Shown: positions 36,199-44,805 of the stretch, piece by piece | How the letters are laid out: each line of letters starts with the position of its first letter | How positions within the stretch are numbered: the first letter of the stretch is position 1 | Origin: an uncultured Muribaculaceae bacterium | GTDB taxonomy: Bacteria; Bacteroidota; Bacteroidia; Bacteroidales; Muribaculaceae | Length of the DNA stretch: 60,435 nt | Direction of reading: 5' to 3' | NCBI GenBank assembly: GCA_947175145.1 | Contig: CAMWLY010000004.1 | Coordinates: forward strand, 1 to 60,435 | Program-made: the position numbers and the translations under genes | Notes under the pieces: generated by a model | What the model was told of the DNA's origin: nothing | Database searches by the model: none | The model's input: only the letters and a program-made list of their open reading frames with translations

Positions 36199-37728
36199 AT
36201 GGAGATAATAAGATTCACCAATATAACTGATCTTCGCGAACAAATCTTAAATGCACCTCTGGAGCAATTTGTGCTGCTGAATCTCACGGATAAAGATATA
36301 GAATTCGACAGTAACTGTCTGCATCGCTTTACTCAGATGGCATCAGAAACCGATGCCACCCTTACTTACAGCTACTTTCGCGACCGTCTGCCCGATGGCA
36401 CAATCAAGGCTCACCCGGTCAGTGATTTCCAGATAGGCTCTGTAAGAGATGATTTCGACTTCGGACCATTAGTCATGCTCAATGCAGCCGATGTGCTTGC
36501 TGTGACAGAAAATATGGAGGAGGAATCCCAACTGCTCGATGGTGGCTGGTATGCGCTTCGGCTCAGAATTACAGCGGGGAGAATTATCGCAATGATTCCG
36601 GAGACTCTTTACACTGCTTCTGAATCTGATACAAGAAAGAGCGGTGCCAAACAGCATGATTATGTAAACCCGCGCAATCGCGAGTATCAGAAGCAGATGG
36701 AGTCTGTTTTTATCAAACATCTGCACTATATCGACGGGTGGATAGATAGCTCCAATCTTGCCACTATAGATGCAGATGAAGATAATCACGATGAATTTCC
36801 CGTGGAAGCCTCGGTGATTATTCCTGTGCGCAACCGTGCGCGCACAATCATGCAGGCGGTGAAATCCGCTCTCAGCCAGGAAACTGATTCACCCATCAAT
36901 GTAATTGTGGTCGACAATGGTTCTACAGATGGCACCCGCGAGCTTCTTGAGAGCTGCACTGACCCAAGATTAGTGCTGATTAAGGCGGAACCAAAGGAAA
37001 ACCTCGGCATCGGGGGATGCTGGAATAAAGCGATTCTCGATGCGCGATGCGGCCGATATGCTGTGCAACTCGATTCTGATGACCTATACAGCAGTGAAAG
37101 TTCAGTTCAGCAGATTCTCGATAAGTTCCGTGAGGGCAAATATGCTATGGTCATCGGCAGTTATGAACTTGTAGACGGTGACTGCCGTCCTATTCCACCG
37201 GGATTAATCAATCATGAGGAATGGACTGATGAAGAAGGCCCCAACAATGCACTCAGGATTAACGGCCTCGGCGCACCACGCGCATTTTTCACTCCGATAG
37301 CCAGAAAATTTATGTTTCCCAATGTAAGCTATGGTGAAGACTATGCCATGGCCCTGAGAATAACACGCGAATATAAGCTTGGCAGAATATTCAGCTCACT
37401 ATATCTTTGCCGCCGCTGGGAGGGTAATTCCGATGCAGCTCTAAGTCAGGAAAAAATAAATGAGCATAATGCCTACAAAGATTGTATCCGATCATACGAA
37501 CTTATGTCGCGTTTTCGCGCCAACAGCAGAAATGCTCCCGAGATCGCTTGGGAAGGTCCCATCGAGGGTGGTCTGCAAATTCCGGATATGATGCGCGATG
37601 CCCTGAATCGGATTTTCGGGGAGAACGATGAAGATGAAGATTTTGACAATTCCGGCAACGATGATAATCCTCTCGACGACGATAACTCATTCGATGACGA
37701 TGATACAGATGATGATCTCTCCTACTGA
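36199..37728 (+). CDS. Family 2 glycosyltransferase, acidic tail
   Basis: A 509-residue protein. The N-terminal 190 residues form an unassigned alpha/beta domain. A GT-A glycosyltransferase 2 domain spans about 200-430: 'ASVIIPVRNRARTIMQAV', 'NVIVVDNGSTDGTRELL', 'GGCWNKAILDA' and 'AVQLDSDDLYS' with the DxD-type metal site. The last 35 residues are almost entirely Asp/Glu/Asn. The protein has no transmembrane segment. It is 6 bases after the amidase-fold gene and 6 bases before the DUF4922 gene, so all three are one transcription unit. The acceptor is unknown; an envelope glycan is suggested by the neighbours. Confidence 0.85.
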   Translation: MEIIRFTNITDLREQILNAPLEQFVLLNLTDKDIEFDSNCLHRFTQMASETDATLTYSYFRDRLPDGTIKAHPVSDFQIGSVRDDFDFGPLVMLNAADVLAVTENMEEESQLLDGGWYALRLRITAGRIIAMIPETLYTASESDTRKSGAKQHDYVNPRNREYQKQMESVFIKHLHYIDGWIDSSNLATIDADEDNHDEFPVEASVIIPVRNRARTIMQAVKSALSQETDSPINVIVVDNGSTDGTRELLESCTDPRLVLIKAEPKENLGIGGCWNKAILDARCGRYAVQLDSDDLYSSESSVQQILDKFREGKYAMVIGSYELVDGDCRPIPPGLINHEEWTDEEGPNNALRINGLGAPRAFFTPIARKFMFPNVSYGEDYAMALRITREYKLGRIFSSLYLCRRWEGNSDAALSQEKINEHNAYKDCIRSYELMSRFRANSRNAPEIAWEGPIEGGLQIPDMMRDALNRIFGENDEDEDFDNSGNDDNPLDDDNSFDDDDTDDDLSY

Positions 37729-37734
37729 TTATTC

Positions 37735-38691
37735 ATGAAGATAAATAATCTTACTAACGAACTGACCAATAACATAATCGAATCGCAGCTGCAGGACTGG
37801 CCGCTTGCTCGTGAAAATTTCATGAACCTCGGTCGCACCAGACGCAAGCGCGTGAATCTTGGTGCGCTTGCCGGAGGTGTGCAATTCAATCCTGCGCGAA
37901 TCCGGTCAACAGGTGCCGACGTAAGTAAGGAAGCAGTGGCAAAGCGCGCTTGCTTTCTCTGCAAAGCGAATCTACCGGCCGAACAGTTGAGATTCGAATG
38001 GCCCGCTCCCGGTTGGACACTGCTGGTAAATCCATATCCGATTTTACCTGTGCACTTCACTATAGTTTCCGACAGACATGAACCCCAGGCAGGTATTCCA
38101 CTCGACATGGCTGTAATGGCCGAACGCGCGCCGCATCTCCTCTTTTTTTACAATGGAGCACGCGCCGGAGCCTCAGCGCCGGACCATCTTCATGTGCAGG
38201 CTGTGCTCAAAGATGAGCTTCCTTTGGTCAAACTGGTCGAAAATCTCGATCCTGAAACACGTGGCGGTGGATTCCGCCACTCGGCAGATTTGTCGGATAA
38301 TCTGCCATTTCACTTCCTCAGTGGTATCATTACCCCCGATATTGATGGACTTATCGCATTAAGGAATCTGAATAACATCTGCGGTATTGATGCCGATACA
38401 GGTGAACCGGATTCAGCTCTCTTAAATGCATTTTTCTGGATTGGATCGACAGGACTTCTTCGTGTTGTGATTATTCCTCGGCGTGCTCACCGGCCGCGGA
38501 TTTATGGCGCCGACGAAAATAACTTGATGGTCTCACCGGGAGCTATCGATATGGCCGGTATCATCATCACTCCGCGTGAAGAGGATTTTGAAAAACTTGA
38601 TTCCGAAACCATCACCGGCATATATGCAGATACTGCATTTGCCACCCTACTGCCGGAAATTATACTTCGTCAGGCGGGTATCCTCAAATAA
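37735..38691 (+). CDS. DUF4922 protein, GalT/HIT-like
   Basis: A 318-residue cytoplasmic protein of the DUF4922 family. 'KRACFLCKANLP' gives a CxxC near residue 75. 'GASAPDHLHVQAVL' near residues 144-157 is an HxHxQ motif, like the active-site loop of galactose-1-phosphate uridylyltransferase, Ap4A phosphorylase and plant GDP-L-galactose phosphorylase. The conserved 'LLVNPYPILPVHFTIVSDRH' upstream is also in the style of that superfamily. A nucleotidyl transfer or phosphorolysis reaction on a sugar nucleotide is a reasonable inference, not shown. It lies between a glycosyltransferase and an AmpG-like transporter. Confidence 0.75.
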   Translation: MKINNLTNELTNNIIESQLQDWPLARENFMNLGRTRRKRVNLGALAGGVQFNPARIRSTGADVSKEAVAKRACFLCKANLPAEQLRFEWPAPGWTLLVNPYPILPVHFTIVSDRHEPQAGIPLDMAVMAERAPHLLFFYNGARAGASAPDHLHVQAVLKDELPLVKLVENLDPETRGGGFRHSADLSDNLPFHFLSGIITPDIDGLIALRNLNNICGIDADTGEPDSALLNAFFWIGSTGLLRVVIIPRRAHRPRIYGADENNLMVSPGAIDMAGIIITPREEDFEKLDSETITGIYADTAFATLLPEIILRQAGILK

Positions 38692-38694
38692 ATT

Positions 38695-40050
38695 ATGGAA
38701 AAATCCACGCATAAATCTCAATATATCGCAACTTCAGGTTCCTCACGGTCTCCCTGGGCCTGGATACCCACTCTATACATAGCGGAGGGTCTCCCCTATT
38801 TCGCGGTCAATGTGCTCACGGTTCTGATGCTGACCAATCTTGGTGTGGGGCTCAAGCAGATGGCAATTGTGACCGGTTGGCTCTATCTGCCTTGGGTAAT
38901 CAAACCGTTCTGGAGTCCGTTTGTAGATCTTTTCCGCACCAAGCGCTGGTGGACACTTACCATGCAGGGAGTAATTGCGGTTTCAATGGCGGGTGTAGGA
39001 TTTATGCTGGGTCTATCTTCATGGCTTACTTTATGTCTGGTCTGTTTCTGGATAATGGGCTTCGCTTCGGCCACACATGACATAGCAGCCGACGGTTATT
39101 ACATGCTTGCCCTTGATTCTCACCGGCAGGCCGCCTACGTTGGCGTAAGATCGACATTCTATCGTGTGGCAAGTGTAATCGGGCAGGGTGGAATCGTGAT
39201 GCTCGCCGGGTGGCTTGAACATCGTTGCGCAAGTGTGTCGGCTGCATGGCAAATTGTGTTTACTTCCCTCTCGGCTTGCTTTCTGCTGATACTCCTTTGG
39301 CACACCAAGGCCATGCCTCGCGCCAAAGATGATGCACCGATACCAGGAGTAAATGCCGGAACAATCGTTCGCGATTTTGGGAATACTTTCGTAACATTCT
39401 TCCGGAAACCCGGTATAGTGACGGCCATGGCCTTTATGCTTCTATATCGGCTTCCCGAGGCTCTGTGTGTAAAATTAGTGATACCTTTCCTTAAGGCACC
39501 AATCTCAGAAGGAGGATTGGAATTATCTACCGAACAAGTTGGTTTGGCTAATGGCACGGTCGGTGTCATAGCCTTATTGGCCGGAGGTATAGCCGGTGGT
39601 CTTGCCATAGCTCGCGGAGGATTGCGCAAATGGCTTTGGCCGATGGCTCTGAGTTTAACACTTCCCTGCATCTTCTATTGCGGGCTGGCATACTGGCAAC
39701 CGACTGATTTCAAACTGATATGTGCAGCAATCGGCATCGAGCAGTTCGGCTATGGATTCGGCTTCACCGCCTTTATGCTTTACCTCATTTATTTCAGCCG
39801 GGGAGAAAGTCAGACCTCGCATTATGCCTTCTGCACCGCTTTTATGGCTCTCGGAATGATGCTACCGGGCATGGCAGCAGGCTGGATTCATGAAATTCTT
39901 GATGATGTGAATATTTATAATTTCAACGGACCTCAAGGATACCTGAATTTTTTCTGGTTTGTGATGCTTTGCTGCATTGCCACTTTCGCAGTTTCAGCAA
40001 AAGTTAAGATTGACCCGGAATTCGGCAAAAAAGTTAAAACAGAAAATTAA
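38695..40050 (+). CDS. AmpG-like MFS transporter
   Basis: A 451-residue polytopic protein with about twelve hydrophobic helices. The N-terminal 'YIAEGLPYFAVNVLTVLML' and 'WLYLPWVIKPFWSPFVDLF' match the AmpG/acetyl-CoA-transporter branch of the major facilitator superfamily, followed by 'FASATHDIAADGYYMLAL'. AmpG imports anhydro-muropeptides; with an amidase-fold protein in the same operon, import of peptidoglycan fragments or another amino-sugar product is plausible, though substrate is not determined by these motifs. It begins 3 bases after the DUF4922 gene. Confidence 0.85.
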   Translation: MEKSTHKSQYIATSGSSRSPWAWIPTLYIAEGLPYFAVNVLTVLMLTNLGVGLKQMAIVTGWLYLPWVIKPFWSPFVDLFRTKRWWTLTMQGVIAVSMAGVGFMLGLSSWLTLCLVCFWIMGFASATHDIAADGYYMLALDSHRQAAYVGVRSTFYRVASVIGQGGIVMLAGWLEHRCASVSAAWQIVFTSLSACFLLILLWHTKAMPRAKDDAPIPGVNAGTIVRDFGNTFVTFFRKPGIVTAMAFMLLYRLPEALCVKLVIPFLKAPISEGGLELSTEQVGLANGTVGVIALLAGGIAGGLAIARGGLRKWLWPMALSLTLPCIFYCGLAYWQPTDFKLICAAIGIEQFGYGFGFTAFMLYLIYFSRGESQTSHYAFCTAFMALGMMLPGMAAGWIHEILDDVNIYNFNGPQGYLNFFWFVMLCCIATFAVSAKVKIDPEFGKKVKTEN

Positions 40051-40076
40051 ACATACCCCTCACCCCGGTTTTAAAT

Positions 40077-42434
40077 ATGTCGCGAGTCACAAATAGAGAG
40101 CGCGAGATGCTGATAAACATGTGCAAGGTGTTGATTCTCACCATCCTTGCACTTGCCGGCGCCTGCTCCCCCTCGCGGCATCTGCATCAGGGGCAATATC
40201 TTCTGGATCGCGTAGACCTGGAAATAAATGATTCTACCGGGGTACTTACCTCAAAAACCATGATGCCCTATGTGCATCAGCGTCCTAACAACAAGTTCCT
40301 TCATATATCGCGCCTGAGACTCGGTGTCTACAATATGAGTGGTAAAGATTCCACAAACTGGTGGAATAAATGGCTCCGGAAACTCGGCGAGGCTCCGGTG
40401 ATATACACTCGTGAGGCTGCACAATCCGATTCCACACAGCTACTCCGCGCCATGCGCAATGCCGGTTTTATGGGAGCGAGCGTAAAGATTGATTCCGCAC
40501 CTGATGCTACCCGGAAAAGTATAAAATTGAAATATATACTTGATGCAGGAATACCCCACACAATCGAATCCATAAGCTACGATTTCCCCAACGACACACT
40601 CCGTGAGGCAGTCATGCGTGATTCAGATCTCTTTATCGTGCAGCCGGGCAATAGACTCGACAGAAATGAACTCGAAGAACAGCGTGAATTGATTACTTCA
40701 CGGCTTCGCAATCGCGGCTACTGGGCCTTTACCAAAGAATTCATAACCTTTTCCGCAGATACAACCGAAGGTTCTCATCTTGTGGATTTGACCATGTCGC
40801 TTCGTCCACCATATCCTGATCAGATGAAACGCCTGAATCTCGATACCCACAAGGTCTATCGCATCGGCAAAGTATCTGTTGTTACCGATTATCTGCCACC
40901 CGGCGCGGGAGTAGACTCTCCGTATCAACAGGACACTTTGGTCTATAGAGACCTTAATATTATTTATGCCAACAATAAAAAGTATCTTAATCCGGAGACT
41001 ATCTATGAGAATGTGGCATTACAGACCGGAAGTGTATTCCGACAGCGCGACATAGACCGCACGTACCAGTCATTTGGCAGACTACCTATAATAAAGTTCA
41101 TTCAGGTAAAGACTGTTCCCTCTGCAATACCGGGAGTTGTAGACACCTATATCTTGTTGACGCCGGGTAAATCTCAAACTATATCGCTTGAACTTGAAGG
41201 CACAAACTCTGAAGGTGACCTCGGAGTAGCCGCAAGTGTAAATTACTCTCACCGAAATCTTGGCAACAGTTCGTCGAATCTTGACTTCAAACTTCGCGGC
41301 TCTTATCAGGCTCTCAACGGCAAACTGGAGAATTTTATTCACAATCACTATGTTGAGGCCGGATTTGAGACCGCATTTACTATTCCGAAATTTCTGGTGC
41401 CTTTTCTGAATGATAATTTCAAGAAGCGGGTTCGCGCGTCTACTGAATTTCATATATCATCAAATTACCAGGAACGTCCTGAATTCACCCGCCTCATATC
41501 AGCTATCGGATATAGTTACAAGTGGACCAGACACTCCCGCAGATTCCGATACACAGCTACCCCGATAGATATCAGTTATGTGTATCTGCCGAAGAGCACA
41601 TACGATTTTCTTGACAAGATTGCCCCCGACAACCCTCTGCTTCGTTATAGTTATGAGGATCATTTTATAATGCGCGGCGGCTTCAATTTCTATTTTACCA
41701 ACAAACACACTTCTACGATATTCAACACCACCAAGCAGCGCCATGTGGTCACAGTCAGAGCTCAGGCTGAGACCGCCGGCAATCTCTTATTTTCAATAAC
41801 ACGCGCAATCAATCACAAGCGTGATTTTCATGAGCACCCCTATAAGGTTTTCGGTATAAGGTATGCCCAGTATCTGCGTGCCGATGCTGATGCAAGTTAT
41901 CTATTCGCTATTGATAAGCGCAATGCCCTGGCCTGCTATTTTGGGGCCGGAATAGGTGTGCCTTACGGAAACAGCTCGGTGCTCCCGTTTGAAAAAAGAT
42001 TTTATGGCGGGGGAGCCAATGGAGTCAGGGGCTGGGCGGTAAGGACACTTGGTCCCGGTAGATTCCCCGGAAGCAATTCTGTAAGCGACTTTATATATCA
42101 ATGTGGAGATATTCGACTAAATATGAGCATCGAATACCGCTTAAAATTGTTTTGGATATTAGAGGGCGGAATCTTTATCGATGCAGGTAATATCTGGACA
42201 ATCCGCGATTATGCCACCCAACCCTACGGCAAGTTCAATCCATCGACGTTTTATCGTGAACTCGCTGCAGCTTACGGTGTCGGACTAAGATTGGATTTCA
42301 ATTATTTTCTGGTTAGATTTGACCTCGGAATGAAAGCTCATAATCCTGCAATCGGTCAGGAACCATGGCCAATCATTCACCCGCGCTGGCGACGAGACCA
42401 CTGCTTTCACTTCTCAATCGGATATCCTTTCTGA
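40077..42434 (+). CDS. TamL-like outer-membrane lipoprotein (BamA/TamA family)
   Basis: A 785-residue outer-membrane protein with a lipoprotein-type signal ('LILTILALAGAC') rather than the usual TamA signal; translation could start at ATG 40077 or 40107. POTRA-like domains occupy about 60-360. The C-terminal 16-strand Omp85 barrel carries 'GANGVRGWAVRTLGPG', the conserved (V/F)RG(W/F) loop-6 motif, and ends in 'FHFSIGYPF' with a terminal Phe. Lipidated TamA homologues (TamL) are known in Bacteroidota and usually partner TamB; no tamB gene is in this window. It is 26 bases after the MFS gene. Confidence 0.85.
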   Translation: MSRVTNREREMLINMCKVLILTILALAGACSPSRHLHQGQYLLDRVDLEINDSTGVLTSKTMMPYVHQRPNNKFLHISRLRLGVYNMSGKDSTNWWNKWLRKLGEAPVIYTREAAQSDSTQLLRAMRNAGFMGASVKIDSAPDATRKSIKLKYILDAGIPHTIESISYDFPNDTLREAVMRDSDLFIVQPGNRLDRNELEEQRELITSRLRNRGYWAFTKEFITFSADTTEGSHLVDLTMSLRPPYPDQMKRLNLDTHKVYRIGKVSVVTDYLPPGAGVDSPYQQDTLVYRDLNIIYANNKKYLNPETIYENVALQTGSVFRQRDIDRTYQSFGRLPIIKFIQVKTVPSAIPGVVDTYILLTPGKSQTISLELEGTNSEGDLGVAASVNYSHRNLGNSSSNLDFKLRGSYQALNGKLENFIHNHYVEAGFETAFTIPKFLVPFLNDNFKKRVRASTEFHISSNYQERPEFTRLISAIGYSYKWTRHSRRFRYTATPIDISYVYLPKSTYDFLDKIAPDNPLLRYSYEDHFIMRGGFNFYFTNKHTSTIFNTTKQRHVVTVRAQAETAGNLLFSITRAINHKRDFHEHPYKVFGIRYAQYLRADADASYLFAIDKRNALACYFGAGIGVPYGNSSVLPFEKRFYGGGANGVRGWAVRTLGPGRFPGSNSVSDFIYQCGDIRLNMSIEYRLKLFWILEGGIFIDAGNIWTIRDYATQPYGKFNPSTFYRELAAAYGVGLRLDFNYFLVRFDLGMKAHNPAIGQEPWPIIHPRWRRDHCFHFSIGYPF

Positions 42435-42473
42435 TTTTTCTCAAATGAAGCAAAATAATAATATACCTGAAAT

Positions 42474-43127
42474 ATGAAAGAGCTGATTATTTTCGACCTT
42501 GACGGCACTCTAATTAATTCGATTGCCGATCTTGGTAGTGCCACAAATTATGCCTTGCGCACTCATGGACTCGCCGAACATACCATCGAATCATATCACT
42601 ACATGGTAGGCAATGGCATCAGGAAACTGATGGAGCGTGCAGCCCCGGAAGCCGACCAACAGCAGATTGATATTTTACTTGAAAGTTTCAGGGAATATTA
42701 TGATGAGCACTGCATGGATCATACCACTCCATATCCGGGTATGCCGGAACTATTGGCGGAACTTTCCGCCAAGGGTATAAAGATAGCAGTAGCAAGCAAT
42801 AAATATCAGTCGGCCGCGGAGCGAATAGTCAGACATTATTTCCCTGATATAGAATTTGCAGTGATTCGCGGAGAGCAGGCCGGGTGCCCTAAAAAGCCGG
42901 ATCCTTCAGTAATATTTGCAATTTTAGGGGAGTGTCCCACAGCAAAATCGAAAGTGCTTATGGTCGGCGATTCAGCTGTAGATATAGAGACAGCCCGACG
43001 CGCATGTATAGAATCAGTGGGTGTGACCTGGGGATTCAGACCGGTTTCGGAGCTAAGTGCGGCTTACGCTGATCACATTATTTCAGAACCATCGGAAGTG
43101 CTCGGAATCTCACTTGAAGATAAATAA
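42474..43127 (+). CDS. HAD phosphatase, phosphoglycolate-phosphatase-like
   Basis: A 217-residue haloacid dehalogenase-type phosphatase. Motif I is 'IIFDLDGTLINS' with nucleophile Asp; motif II 'IKIAVASNKYQS' contains the Ser/Thr position; motif III is the Lys in 'GCPKKPDPS'; motif IV is 'VLMVGDSAVDIETARRA'. The helical cap is of the subfamily typical of Gph/PgmB enzymes. Substrate assignment to phosphoglycolate is by similarity only; in this operon a sugar phosphate is equally possible. Its stop codon lies inside the left arm of the following terminator hairpin. Confidence 0.87.
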   Translation: MKELIIFDLDGTLINSIADLGSATNYALRTHGLAEHTIESYHYMVGNGIRKLMERAAPEADQQQIDILLESFREYYDEHCMDHTTPYPGMPELLAELSAKGIKIAVASNKYQSAAERIVRHYFPDIEFAVIRGEQAGCPKKPDPSVIFAILGECPTAKSKVLMVGDSAVDIETARRACIESVGVTWGFRPVSELSAAYADHIISEPSEVLGISLEDK

Positions 43128-43168
43128 AATAACGGCTGTGCTTGCTTAGCACAGCCGTTATTTTATTT
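43122..43168. terminator. Perfect bidirectional terminator gph / gdhA
   Basis: A perfect 21-bp inverted repeat: 43122-43142 pairs with 43148-43168 around a 5-base loop. The AT-rich outer part supplies A- and T-runs on both strands. The HAD gene stop (43125-43127) is inside the left arm and gdhA ends 14 bases beyond the right arm, so one hairpin serves both convergent units. Confidence 0.92.
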
Positions 43169-43181
43169 AGAGTATTATTTA

Positions 43182-44516
43182 TCAGATTATGCCCTGACCC
43201 ATCATAGCGTCGGCTACTTTGAGGAAGCCTGCGATATTGGCACCCTTCATATAGTTGATGTAGCCTTCCTCCTTGCCATGCTCTACGCAAGCAGCGTGGA
43301 TATTGTTCATGATCTCATGGAGCATTTCATCAACCTTCTCGGCGCTCCACTGCAGGTGCTCTGCATCCTGAGTCATTTCAAGACCTGAAACGGCCACACC
43401 ACCGGCGTTGACAGCCTTACCGGGAGCATACGGAGTCTTGTTAGCGATAAATGTATCGATAGCCTCAGCTGTGCAACCCATGTTTGAAACCTCTGCTACC
43501 ATCAGCACATTGTTAGCGATGAGGGCTTTTGCGTCAGCTTCGCCGAGCTCGTTCTGAGTAGCGCAAGGAAGAGCGATATCCACCTTCTGCTCCCAAGGTT
43601 TGCGACCTGCGAAGAACTGAGAGCCGGGGAATTTCTCTGCGTAAGGAGCTACGATATCATTGCCTGATGCACGGAGTTCGAGCATATATTCAATTTTCTC
43701 CTTGTCGAGACCTGCGGGATCATATATATATCCGTCGGGACCTGAGATGGTGACAACCTTACCACCGAGTTCGGTAGCCTTGGTAGCTGCGCCCCAAGCC
43801 ACATTGCCGAAACCTGAGATAGCGATAGTCTTACCCTTGATGTCCTGATTGAGGTCCTTCAGCATATTCTCTACGAAATAGAGAGCACCGAAACCAGTAG
43901 CTTCCGGACGAATGCGGCTGCCGCCGAATGATAGACCCTTACCGGTGAATGTACCTGTGTTCTCACGAGCGAGTTTCTTATACATGCCATACATGTAGCC
44001 AACTTCGCGGCCGCCTACACCTATATCGCCTGCCGGAACATCGCGGTCGGGACCGAGATTACGCCAGAGTTCAAGCACAAATGCCTGGCAGAAACGCATG
44101 ATTTCTGCATCGCTCTTGCCGCGGGGGCTGAAGTCAGAACCACCTTTGGCACCACCCATCGGAAGAGTAGTGAGCGCATTTTTGAATGTCTGCTCGAAGC
44201 CGAGGAACTTAAGAACTGAAAGTGTAACAGATGCATGGAAGCGGATACCTCCCTTGTACGGGCCAATGGCGTTGTTGAACTGTACGCGATAACCGATATT
44301 GTTCTGAACCTCTCCCTTGTCATCGACCCATGTAACACGGAATGTGAAGATGCGGTCGGGCTCTACCATACGCTCGATGATACGAGCTTTCTCATACTCA
44401 GGATGCTGGTTGTAAACGTCTTCTACACAGAGCAGAACTTCCTTCACAGCCTGGAGGAATTCTTTCTCTCCGGGGTGTTTGGCCTCAAGATTGGCCAGAA
44501 TCTCGTTAATATTCAT
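43182..44516 (-). CDS. gdhA: NADP-type glutamate dehydrogenase
   Basis: A 444-residue enzyme that aminates 2-oxoglutarate to glutamate, the main ammonia-assimilating route in many gut Bacteroidales. The start at ATG 44516 gives MNINEILANLEAKHPGEKEF, normal for the family; a longer open frame is rejected because it runs through the leader. The catalytic 'LPMGGAKGGSDFSPRGKSD' (about 118-136) and 'PAGDIGVGGREVGYMYGMYK' are present, and 'TIAISGFGNVAWGAATKATE' is the dinucleotide-binding loop. Length matches hexameric NADP-dependent enzymes; the cofactor is inferred. Confidence 0.96.
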   Translation of the reverse strand: MNINEILANLEAKHPGEKEFLQAVKEVLLCVEDVYNQHPEYEKARIIERMVEPDRIFTFRVTWVDDKGEVQNNIGYRVQFNNAIGPYKGGIRFHASVTLSVLKFLGFEQTFKNALTTLPMGGAKGGSDFSPRGKSDAEIMRFCQAFVLELWRNLGPDRDVPAGDIGVGGREVGYMYGMYKKLARENTGTFTGKGLSFGGSRIRPEATGFGALYFVENMLKDLNQDIKGKTIAISGFGNVAWGAATKATELGGKVVTISGPDGYIYDPAGLDKEKIEYMLELRASGNDIVAPYAEKFPGSQFFAGRKPWEQKVDIALPCATQNELGEADAKALIANNVLMVAEVSNMGCTAEAIDTFIANKTPYAPGKAVNAGGVAVSGLEMTQDAEHLQWSAEKVDEMLHEIMNNIHAACVEHGKEEGYINYMKGANIAGFLKVADAMMGQGII

Positions 44517-44612
44517 GTTAATCCGTTTAGATTTAGGTTGGTTTTCATGTATTTGCCACCACTCTGCAACCCCCAAAGGTTAACAATAGGCATTCAGAGA
44601 GGTTTGACATTG

Positions 44613-44642
44613 CAAATCTACAAAATTTAATCCATCTAACAA
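44613..44642 (-). promoter_or_regulatory. Promoter of gdhA
   Basis: On the minus strand TTG (complement of 44640-44642), 19 bases, then TAGATTTG (complement of 44613-44620). Transcription would start near 44608, giving a leader of about 90 nt before the gdhA ATG. Confidence 0.65.
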
Positions 44643-44723
44643 TATTATTCCGATTTTTCTGCTTACAAATGTTTGTGTTTTGCAACATCATTTTTCAACA
44701 CCCCACCGCTACAAAGGATTCAC

Positions 44724-44757
44724 AAAAAAAAGAACCTCCACCTGAGGTGAAGGTTCT
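44724..44757 (-). terminator. Terminator of OmpA paralogue 1
   Basis: On the minus strand AGAACCT (complement of 44751-44757) pairs with AGGTTCT (complement of 44731-44737), with an inner CACC/GGTG stem and three-base loop after a mismatch. It is followed by seven Us (44724-44730). It sits about 50 bases after the stop of the 44806-46053 gene and is a classical intrinsic terminator. Confidence 0.88.
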
Positions 44758-44805
44758 CGGATTATTTTTTATATCTTATATTCTTAATTTCTAATCTTTC
44801 AATGC

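Noticed and set aside
39159-39671. 170-codon frame antisense to the MFS transporter
   Set aside because: Shadow of the transporter reading frame; low-complexity translation without domain features.
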